36,483 bases of DNA from a bacterium (lineage in GTDB: Bacteria > CSSED10-310 > JAJRTK01), in the NCBI GenBank assembly GCA_024278345.1, contig JAJRTK010000034.1:1-36483 (forward strand), read 5' to 3'. The notes under the pieces were generated by a model. It was given only the letters and a program-made list of their open reading frames with translations, was not told where the DNA came from and did no database searches. Numbering within the stretch: the first letter of the stretch is position 1; every line of letters starts with the position of its first letter. Positions 1 through 6,773 of the stretch are shown piece by piece. The position numbers and the translations under genes were made by a program.

Positions 1-65
1 GCCAGTCGCCCATCACCGACTGCCCCATACTGGAGGCCCTGAACCCCGAAAGGACCAGAGCATGA
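1..65 (+). CDS. C-terminal tail of a probable MerR-family metal-responsive regulator (partial)
   Basis: Only the last 20 codons are present (reading from base 3, stop TGA at 63-65). The peptide ends QSPITDCPILEALNPERTRA. The Cys-Pro-Ile-(Leu/Ile)-x-(Ala/Ser)-Leu ending is typical of the C-terminal metal-binding loop of MerR-family regulators such as MerR, CadR and CueR relatives; that is family knowledge and the piece here is too short for proof. The stop overlaps the ATG of the next gene in an ATGA, so the two are probably translationally coupled. A metal-responsive regulator fits the mercury/copper-type protein that follows. The alternative is any other protein that happens to end this way. 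Confidence 0.45.
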   Translation, partial: QSPITDCPILEALNPERTRA

Positions 66-1240
66 CCAGCGACAACTCCCCAAGACCACGCGCCAGAAAG
101 AGGCCCGCCTGCCCCGGCTGCGGAGTTGGCGGAAGAGCTGTCAAAGCCGTAACTCTTGAGTCCTTAGTGCGTCCAGAAATCTTGGGACGGCTGAGCCAAC
201 TGGACGGGTTCCGCTTCTGCGCGGAGCCCACCTGCGATGTCGCCTATTACCAACCTGAAACAGGCGACCGTGTGAAGCGGGCGGAAGTCACTGTCCGCAT
301 CGGCCAAAAAGAGACCGCCGCCCCGCGAAGGGTCTGTTACTGCTTCCAATACACTGCTGAACAAATCGAAGAAGATGTGGCAAGGACGGGAAGTTCCTCC
401 ATCCCCGAAACCATCGCTGAAAAGTGCCGTCAGGGGCTGGATCGGTGCGAAGAGACGAATCCCCAGGGAAGCTGCTGCCTCGGCAATGTCCAGAAGGCCC
501 TGGCCGCTGCCCAAGAGAAGGTCTCTTACCCTGACGCTTCCCCGCTCAAGCCACGGATGAAGCCGGGAGCCATCCTCCAAGTGGGAGCTCTTCTATCGGC
601 GATGCTGGCTTCGGTCTGCTGCTGGCTGCCGCTGCTTCTCCTGAGCCTCGGGATCTCCGGAGGAGCCCTGGCCGGAATGCTGGAGCCCTGGCGACCGGTC
701 CTTGTGCCGGTGACACTGATCCTCTTGGCCGCCGCCTTCTATTTTACCTACCGCCAACCAAAACCAGGGATTCCGGGGGCCGCTGGTGAAACGGACAGCT
801 GCTGTGAAATCCCGGAGACCAGCCAAGCGCCATCCTGCTGTCCTTCGGCGGGCAGGCGGGGCTTCACGATCAAAAAGCTCAATAAGATCATGCTCTGGGT
901 CGTCACCCTTTTCGTGCTAGCCTTCACCTTCTTCCCAAACTACGCCGGAACTCTACTGCGCGGCAAGAAGGAGGTCGCCAAGACTGTTGGCCTGGAGCGG
1001 ATCACCGTGCGGATCGAGGGGATGACCTGCGCGGCCTGCGCTGTCACCATCGAAAAGTCCTTGGACAAGGTTCCCGGCGTGGCCGAAGCTGAAGTGAGCT
1101 ACGAAAAACGGCAGGCCATCCTGGGGTTCCAGCCAGGCGCCAAACCTGTTCGGAAGGCCATTCTGGACGCAATTCAGGAAGCGGGGAATTACCAGACGAC
1201 GTTCCAGGATGACCCCGAGATTCCATCCTGGGCTCCGTAA
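62..1240 (+). CDS. Three-domain metal protein: CopZ-type Zn/[2Fe-2S] domain + MerT-like membrane region + MerP/HMA domain
   Basis: The 392-residue protein joins three modules. Residues about 15-145 carry ten cysteines (C17xxC20, C53, C58, C92xC94, C122, C129, C138C139), matching the zinc and iron-sulfur domain at the N-terminus of archaeal-type CopZ chaperones. Residues about 168-300 are MerT-like: hydrophobic segments at about 172-200 and 211-230 with a Cys pair (C186C187) in the first, a loop with two more Cys pairs (C247C248, C259C260), and a third segment at about 276-294. Residues about 312-380 form an HMA domain with GMTCAAC (C323, C326). MerT and MerP normally pass Hg(II) across the inner membrane; fused MerTP proteins are known. 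The CopZ module suggests an added cytoplasmic acceptor, or a role with copper instead. No MerA reductase is visible in the window. The ATG overlaps the upstream stop. Metal specificity cannot be read from the sequence. Confidence 0.85.
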   Translation: MTSDNSPRPRARKRPACPGCGVGGRAVKAVTLESLVRPEILGRLSQLDGFRFCAEPTCDVAYYQPETGDRVKRAEVTVRIGQKETAAPRRVCYCFQYTAEQIEEDVARTGSSSIPETIAEKCRQGLDRCEETNPQGSCCLGNVQKALAAAQEKVSYPDASPLKPRMKPGAILQVGALLSAMLASVCCWLPLLLLSLGISGGALAGMLEPWRPVLVPVTLILLAAAFYFTYRQPKPGIPGAAGETDSCCEIPETSQAPSCCPSAGRRGFTIKKLNKIMLWVVTLFVLAFTFFPNYAGTLLRGKKEVAKTVGLERITVRIEGMTCAACAVTIEKSLDKVPGVAEAEVSYEKRQAILGFQPGAKPVRKAILDAIQEAGNYQTTFQDDPEIPSWAP

Positions 1241-1283
1241 GTAGCTTGCGCGGTTCCCGATTTCGGGTGGTGCTCCCGCCCCG

Positions 1284-1434
1284 GGGCAATGGAGCGAAGG
1301 CGGCGACAATGGCGAGGAGCGGGCGCCGCGGGGAACTCGCGCCACAGGCGCGGGTCGAACCGATGTGAGCGGAACGCAACAAAAAGAAAACAAAGGGTAT
1401 TTCAATAATTACGCCCTAAAAGAAGAGCACGGCC
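1284..1434 (+). repeat. Dispersed repeat family R, copy R1 (long form)
   Basis: This non-coding block occupies most of the 336-bp gap 1241-1576. It begins GGGCAATGGAGCGAAGGCGG, passes through a GC-rich palindromic part (CTCGCGCC...GGCGCGGGT, about 1336-1354), then the core GATGTGAGCGGAACGCAAC (1362-1380), an A-rich run, and ends near ACGCCCTAAAAGAAGAGC. The same block recurs inverted at 35238-35366, lacking about 28 bp of the palindromic part. The central part also matches the inverted copy at 29647-29732. The remainder of the gap (1435-1576) shows no recognisable feature apart from the Shine-Dalgarno of the next gene. Confidence 0.85.
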
Positions 1435-1576
1435 TCAATCCAAGACCTGCCCCAACAACGTCCGGTTCCTCACAGGATTTGCCGGTTGTTGAGAGGAACT
1501 GTAGTCTAAAGTTATGTTCTCACTGTTCCGCTTGTCTCAAAAAGCTCTATTTCGCCATGGTTGGAGGGCATGAGCC

Positions 1577-2107
1577 ATGGATGATACCGCGGTTCGCGCT
1601 GCTCGAGTCATGGGGAGCCAGTCCGCCATGCTGCGACGCCGGATGTCCCTGAGCCAGCCGGATTACGGCGAAGCTCCCACGGGTATGCTCTTCAAACGAA
1701 CCGTGAAGGTGCCCAAAGATGCCGATCTCCAACGGCTTTTGGCTAAATGGAACCCAGGCATGAGCCAAACAGCCCTTGGCGATCTCATGGGAACGGTGCT
1801 TCGTTGGAACGGTCTTCCCCGCCCTACAGCGGCGGCCCCCGGACAGAATCTGTTGATTCCCACGGTGGTTCCCCACGGCCAGCGGCCTTCCATGGCTCGG
1901 CCTACCCAGGATCCCTTGTCAAGAAAAGGCCTTCACGCCGTCAAGATGCCGCGATCCGATCAGTTTACTCTGAAAGCTCGATTGGCCGAGCATCGGGCCC
2001 GGACAAGCCACGGCATCTGGGTCACCGACACCGACAGCGGCCAGGCGCTGGGGGGAAGCCAAGTCAAAATGCAGTTCCAAACCAACCTTTGGGGCTCCCG
2101 GGCTTAA
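1577..2107 (+). CDS. Hypothetical protein, possible degenerate LysM-like segment
   Basis: The 176-residue frame starts at an ATG preceded by GGAGGG at an 8-nt distance, which supports real translation. I do not recognise the family. There is no signal peptide or membrane segment and no cysteine; the protein is basic. Residues about 64-95 end in LRWNGL...PGQNLLIP, which resembles the second half of a LysM peptidoglycan-binding motif, but the first strand is not convincing. It stands alone between repeat R1 and the convergent kinase gene, so context gives no help. It could be an intact small gene, a remnant of a larger LysM protein, or a chance frame in GC-rich DNA. Confidence 0.45.
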   Translation: MDDTAVRAARVMGSQSAMLRRRMSLSQPDYGEAPTGMLFKRTVKVPKDADLQRLLAKWNPGMSQTALGDLMGTVLRWNGLPRPTAAAPGQNLLIPTVVPHGQRPSMARPTQDPLSRKGLHAVKMPRSDQFTLKARLAEHRARTSHGIWVTDTDSGQALGGSQVKMQFQTNLWGSRA

Positions 2108-2171
2108 CCTGTTTTCTGGCTAAGATTCTCCCTTGCCACCAATCTTTCCCGCAGGGAAGGGATCCCCGCGG

Positions 2172-5100
2172 CTAACTCGCCCCCAGATGACCCACATTGA
2201 ACAACCAGTGGCGCAAGCTCTCGGGCAAGTTGGGGATTTCGTCCACGGCTTCTCCCCGAAAGATGACTCCACCCGCATCGAAGGTATCGATGGAGCGTCG
2301 GAGCCGCCGGAGCGCATCCTCGACTTCGCTCTCAGGTGCGAGTTTTTTTCTGCACGTCAGCTCTGAGGCCAGGCGCAGGAGTTTCCTCGCTGGCCGGCCT
2401 TTGGCCAACTCCAGGTGGCCCAGCTCGCAGAAGCAGATCGCCTCGAGGAGTTCGAGGCCCACGGTTCTGGCAAGTCCGTGGGCGCGCTGCAACAAGAGAT
2501 CACTCTCCTCGAGGCAGCCTCGCCGCCTCTCGAACACGGCCATCTGGAGCAGTGTTTGGGGCTCGCCAAGACGATCGCCAGTCTCCCGATGATGGTCCAA
2601 GGCTAGCCTGAAGAACCTTCTGGCTTTTTCCGCCTTGCCTTGTCCGGCGTAGACACTCGCCAAATTGCCCAGAGTCGCGGCAACGGCTTGCCGGTTTCCC
2701 ACCTCTCTAAAAAGGGCCAGCGCCCGTTCGCAAGCGATTTTGGCCTTGGCGAGCTGTCCAAGGAATCGGTGGAAGCCCGCCAGATTATTGAGGACTCGCC
2801 CCATTAGATCGGAGTTTCCCTCCGCGCGATGGAGTCGGAAGGCTTTCTCCGAAAGTCGGCGAGCCACTTCGAGTTCACCGCCTTTCCAGTGGCAAAGGGC
2901 CAAAAACGTCATGGCTCTGGCCTCTCCGCCACCATCACCGGCATTGCGAAAGAGGGTGATGAGCTCCTCGAAGAGCCGGAGAGCCTGCCGCAATCGGCCC
3001 TGGAGCAGACGGATGCGAGCGACTCCGTAGAGACTTTCTCGCTGCCCCTCTTGCCACTGAATGGCCCGGGCTTCCTCGTGTGCCCAGTCGTGTTGGGCGG
3101 CGGCCTCTTCCAGTCGGCCCTGGACGAGCAACACCTTGGTTGCCAGCTCGTTGCGGGCTTTCACGCTGCATTTGGTCCACTGAGGAACAAGCCCCAGATA
3201 GGCTTCATAGAGCTGCTCGGCATCTCCATGGACATATCGGGCCCCGGCATAGCGTGCGCCAGCCAGGAAGCAATCCTGGGCCTTGTCGATCTCGCCGGCC
3301 TCCCTCCAGTGGCTGCCGGCTGGGGCGAGGAATTCTTCTCCAAGCCCCTCCATCGCCTTGGCGACCTTCTGGTGCAATCCACGCCGTTGCTCCGCGGCCA
3401 TCTGATGATAGAGAACATCCCGGATCTTGTCGTGGACAAAGCGGAGAGCATCGAGGGAACCGAGCTCCAGGATCTGCATTCGCACGAGCTGATCCACGGC
3501 ATGGAGCATTTCCATTTCAGTAAGATCAGTGGTCTGATTCAAGAGATCGAGGTCGGCTTCCCGGCCAATGGTGGCAAGGATCGAAGCGACGGACTTGGCA
3601 TTGGGTGGAAGCCTCCGCAACTGCCGTTCCAGGAGATCTCGGAGCGCGTGCGGCAACGGAATCGCTTGGTAAAACGCGGCGTCATCCTCGATCTCTCCCA
3701 GCTCCAGCACCCGCCAACGACCATCAGGATCACGATAGAGTAAACCTTCGGCCAAAGCAGACCGGAGGTATTCGGAGAGGAAGCGGGGATTGCCTTCGGA
3801 CTGGCGGTGGAGAAACCGTATGAAAGCCGCTGGCGGCCGAGGGATCGCCAGCATGTCGATGACCATCTGGGTGATGGATGAGAGATCCAGGCGTGGAAGG
3901 GTCCAGTGGACAAGCTTCGGTTCCTCAAGTAAGCGCCGCAACCCTGACCTGGCCTCTCCCTCAAGATGGGTTCCGACGATGAGGAGCGGGGTTTTGGCCA
4001 ACACCTCTGACCGGACGATGAATTGAAGGCATCCCAGGGTCAATTCATCAGCCCAATGGAGGTCATCAAGGATAAGCAAGAGGGGATGCCGCTTGGACAA
4101 CGCGGTCAATGTTTCGGTGAGGTCGGCAAAAAGGCGGGCCCTCGCCTCGGCGGCGGGCAGTTTGGCCGGATCGGGATGGAGCCCCTGTCCGGCGAGGATT
4201 CCCAGGGATGGTTCGTACATGGAGAGAACCTTCCCTCGGCGGCCCAGAATCCGCTCCGCCTCCGCCCCCCCAAGCTCGCGACAGTGATCCGCTATCGTCT
4301 GGAGTGGTTTCCGAAAAGCGTGGAACGGGGTTCCACGGCCAGGCAAGGTGAAAGAGGTGTCCCCGGCACTGGGCTGCGGGTAGCAGTCGCCGGCAAGAAC
4401 AAACACCCCCATATCCCTGGCAAGCCTGGCGATCTCGGAAGCCAGTCTGGTCTTGCCGATCCCGCTTTCCCCGGTAAGAAAAACAAGAGTTCCCTTCCCG
4501 GCAAACAGGTTATTCAACTGCCGCTTGACCCATCCTAGCTCAGCCTCGCGCCCGGAAAAACCTGGGTGGTAGAGATAGGATCGCGAAGGCGGTCCAGGCC
4601 GGGAAATCTGGGCCGCCCCGAGTCGTCGCAGGGCGACCGCCAGATCGTCGGCGTAACCAAGGCGAGCTCGGGGCTGCTTGGCAAGGAGTTTCACGACTAG
4701 AGTGTCCAGTTCTGGAGCAATCCCGTCCACAAGGGCAGAGGGAGGCGTTGGCCTCGCTTCGAGATGCATCCTGGCGAGCTCGGCTGCCGAGTCTGCCCTA
4801 AACGGGAGATGCCCCGTTAATAGCTCGTAAAGGATACAGCCTATAGAGTAAAGGTCAGCCCTGGCATCGACAGATTCACCACGGATTTGTTCGGGTGCGC
4901 AGTACAAAATGGTGCCGAAGGCTCCCGCGTCCAAGTCAAGAGTTTCTCGTCCGGGTTGCCGACCGGCAAGGGCTACGAGGCCGAAATCGAGAATGATCGG
5001 CAGGCCGTCTTTTCCCACAAGGATGTTCTCTGGCTTGATATCCCGATGCACAATCCCTTCGCCGTGAAGAAAAGCCAGTGGCCCGCAGAGCTCGGCGATG

Positions 5101-5693
5101 AGGGTGAGAGCCCTTTCCAAATCACCTCCCGCGGCTGCCGGCCGGTTCTCCGCCGCACTCCGAGGCCAAAGAGATTCGCTTTCATCCCCGGAAAAAGCCG
5201 CCTCCAGACTCTCCTCCGCCAAACGTGCCGTGGAAATATCCCACTCGGTGGCCCTGTCTCTGGGAAGATCGGGCGCCAACAAGTATGAAGCCACCTTTTC
5301 GGTCCACCAGCCTCCATCGCTCCAGTGCCTTGTAGATGGAGGGGCGGAAGTCGATTCTCCCACCACCGGCTGCCCCGGGACCGGGATTTTCCATAGCTCG
5401 TGGCGGGCGAAATGGCGGAGCGTCTGCCCTTGGAGCCATTTCATTGCGTACCATGGGACACCATCTTCCACGCCTTGGGAAACGATGGGCACAACGCCGG
5501 GATGCCGCACTCGCGCCAGGGCATCAATTTCCCGCCGGATAGCCTGGACGGCGCTCCGTTGCAGGTGGACCACCGTCTTGAGTGCGAAGATCTCCGAGGT
5601 TTCGGGGTGGCGTGCAGCATAAACAACGCCCATCCCGCCCTGGCCAAGGGGTTGAAGGATTTCGTAGGGGCCTATGTTTTGAGGAATTTTCAT
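2172..5693 (-). CDS. Multidomain Ser/Thr protein kinase with AAA ATPase and TPR region (PknK-like)
   Basis: The protein has 1173 residues from the ATG at 5693, chosen because the kinase fold begins at residue 8 and the longer frame would start inside a likely promoter. The N-terminal kinase has a Gly loop GQGGMG (17-22), catalytic Lys39, HRD at 216-218, DFG at 236-238 and APE at 266-268. An extra stretch of about 85 residues (about 104-190), rich in Ser, Glu and Trp, sits between the hinge and the HRD helix. A P-loop ATPase follows, with Walker A GESGIGKT (408-415) and Walker B LLLILDD (538-544). The last third is a helical array with TPR character (about 800-1130). This kinase-ATPase-TPR order is that of PknK/MalT-type signalling proteins. 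No membrane segment or DNA-binding domain is evident, so it is probably cytoplasmic and acts by phosphorylation. Its ligand is unknown. Confidence 0.9.
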   Translation of the reverse strand: MKIPQNIGPYEILQPLGQGGMGVVYAARHPETSEIFALKTVVHLQRSAVQAIRREIDALARVRHPGVVPIVSQGVEDGVPWYAMKWLQGQTLRHFARHELWKIPVPGQPVVGESTSAPPSTRHWSDGGWWTEKVASYLLAPDLPRDRATEWDISTARLAEESLEAAFSGDESESLWPRSAAENRPAAAGGDLERALTLIAELCGPLAFLHGEGIVHRDIKPENILVGKDGLPIILDFGLVALAGRQPGRETLDLDAGAFGTILYCAPEQIRGESVDARADLYSIGCILYELLTGHLPFRADSAAELARMHLEARPTPPSALVDGIAPELDTLVVKLLAKQPRARLGYADDLAVALRRLGAAQISRPGPPSRSYLYHPGFSGREAELGWVKRQLNNLFAGKGTLVFLTGESGIGKTRLASEIARLARDMGVFVLAGDCYPQPSAGDTSFTLPGRGTPFHAFRKPLQTIADHCRELGGAEAERILGRRGKVLSMYEPSLGILAGQGLHPDPAKLPAAEARARLFADLTETLTALSKRHPLLLILDDLHWADELTLGCLQFIVRSEVLAKTPLLIVGTHLEGEARSGLRRLLEEPKLVHWTLPRLDLSSITQMVIDMLAIPRPPAAFIRFLHRQSEGNPRFLSEYLRSALAEGLLYRDPDGRWRVLELGEIEDDAAFYQAIPLPHALRDLLERQLRRLPPNAKSVASILATIGREADLDLLNQTTDLTEMEMLHAVDQLVRMQILELGSLDALRFVHDKIRDVLYHQMAAEQRRGLHQKVAKAMEGLGEEFLAPAGSHWREAGEIDKAQDCFLAGARYAGARYVHGDAEQLYEAYLGLVPQWTKCSVKARNELATKVLLVQGRLEEAAAQHDWAHEEARAIQWQEGQRESLYGVARIRLLQGRLRQALRLFEELITLFRNAGDGGGEARAMTFLALCHWKGGELEVARRLSEKAFRLHRAEGNSDLMGRVLNNLAGFHRFLGQLAKAKIACERALALFREVGNRQAVAATLGNLASVYAGQGKAEKARRFFRLALDHHRETGDRLGEPQTLLQMAVFERRRGCLEESDLLLQRAHGLARTVGLELLEAICFCELGHLELAKGRPARKLLRLASELTCRKKLAPESEVEDALRRLRRSIDTFDAGGVIFRGEAVDEIPNLPESLRHWLFNVGHLGAS

Positions 5694-5810
5694 CCTTGGC
5701 TCTGCGGTCTCCAGCGGTGATCGATTGGGTTTTTGGAGCACCAACGAGCAGCTTGGCAACGAACACAAGCCTCGGGATGCTTCGGCCTCCCACGAGAGTG
5801 GGCGAATAGC

Positions 5811-5840
5811 ATCATAACAAGCAAAAAAGTTGATTGTCAC
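5811..5840 (-). promoter_or_regulatory. Candidate sigma-70-type promoter of the PknK-like kinase
   Basis: On the minus strand GTGACA (5840-5835) and TATGAT (5816-5811) are separated by 18 bases. It lies about 110 bases upstream of the chosen start of the kinase, inside the 262-bp divergent gap with lpxH. The match is by eye only, and the organism's own promoter consensus is unknown. Confidence 0.35.
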
Positions 5841-5955
5841 GACTATCCGGGCAAGACGTGGGAATCTGCTGCTAGAAAATCGACCGACAGAAGAATTTCA
5901 AGAGCGGGTCTGGTAGGATTGGTGAGACGTGGTCCTCCCCCAAGAAAGCAAGTCA

Positions 5956-6768
5956 ATGCTCATGTTTAAGAGTCAGATAACACCTGTAAAAACAGATCCT
6001 GGTGGAGTTCTTTTTTTTTCCGACGTTCACTTGGGAAGTCCCTTGGCGCCTCCACAGGAGCGGATTATTGAATTGCTGGATCGGCACCGCCGTAAAATTC
6101 GCTCGGTTTTCATTTTGGGGGATTTGTTCGATTTTTGGTACGGTTACAAGACAGTGATCTTCCACCGATTTTTGCCCTTGTTATTCCAGCTCCGCCAGAT
6201 CACGGATTCTGGGATTGCGGTGCATTACATTGCCGGCAACCACGATTTTCGGCTGGGTCCCATCTTCTCGGATCATCTGGGGGTGAAGACCTACGATGGC
6301 GCTATTGAGACCTTTATTGGCGGGCTTCGACTCTATTTGGCCCACGGTGACCTTGTGGACACGAAGGATCGGGGCTATCGCCTGCTCCACAGGCTGGTGC
6401 GGAGTCGCCTCATGGACTGGATGATCCGGATGGTTCCTCCCGACCTTGGCTGGAAACTTGCCATGGCGGCATCTCACGGTTCCCGGGGCACCTCGTCCAA
6501 GATTCCGGGTCAGCGGCGGGAACTGTTCGGCCGCTTTGCGGACCAACTGTACAAGCAGGGCTTTGACGGAGTCATTTTGGGTCATGCCCACGATCCTCAC
6601 CTGCTCTGGCGGGAACGGGAAGGAAAGAAATGCCTTCTGGCCAATGGGGGAGATTGGCTCCGGGGTGGCACTTATCTTCTCTACCGGCCAACGGTGGGGT
6701 TTTCTCTCCACACGGCCGGTAATGTGGCCAAAGAGGGGGATCTCCCCACGCCCCTTGGGAAAGGTTGA
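5956..6768 (+). CDS. lpxH: UDP-2,3-diacylglucosamine diphosphatase (LpxH family metallophosphoesterase)
   Basis: LpxH hydrolyses UDP-2,3-diacylglucosamine to lipid X and UMP at the inner face of the cytoplasmic membrane, the fourth step of lipid A synthesis. The protein has 270 residues from the ATG at 5956. It shows the full calcineurin-like metal set: DVH (23-25), GDLFD (55-59), GNHD (94-97), AHGD (129-132) and a late GHAH near residue 215. The central helical region contains the basic RLLHRLVRS patch expected of the LpxH cap. It is a little longer than the usual 240 residues. A GTG at 5929 and an ATG at 5962 are alternative starts. The kinase gene follows after 5 bases. LpxH-like enzymes of the LpxH2 group are the main alternative. 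Confidence 0.88.
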   Translation: MLMFKSQITPVKTDPGGVLFFSDVHLGSPLAPPQERIIELLDRHRRKIRSVFILGDLFDFWYGYKTVIFHRFLPLLFQLRQITDSGIAVHYIAGNHDFRLGPIFSDHLGVKTYDGAIETFIGGLRLYLAHGDLVDTKDRGYRLLHRLVRSRLMDWMIRMVPPDLGWKLAMAASHGSRGTSSKIPGQRRELFGRFADQLYKQGFDGVILGHAHDPHLLWREREGKKCLLANGGDWLRGGTYLLYRPTVGFSLHTAGNVAKEGDLPTPLGKG

Positions 6769-6773
6769 AGGAG

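Noticed and set aside
2829-3743. A 304-codon plus-strand frame inside the PknK-like kinase
   Set aside because: It is antisense to the ATPase/TPR part of a clear gene and shows no domain of its own.
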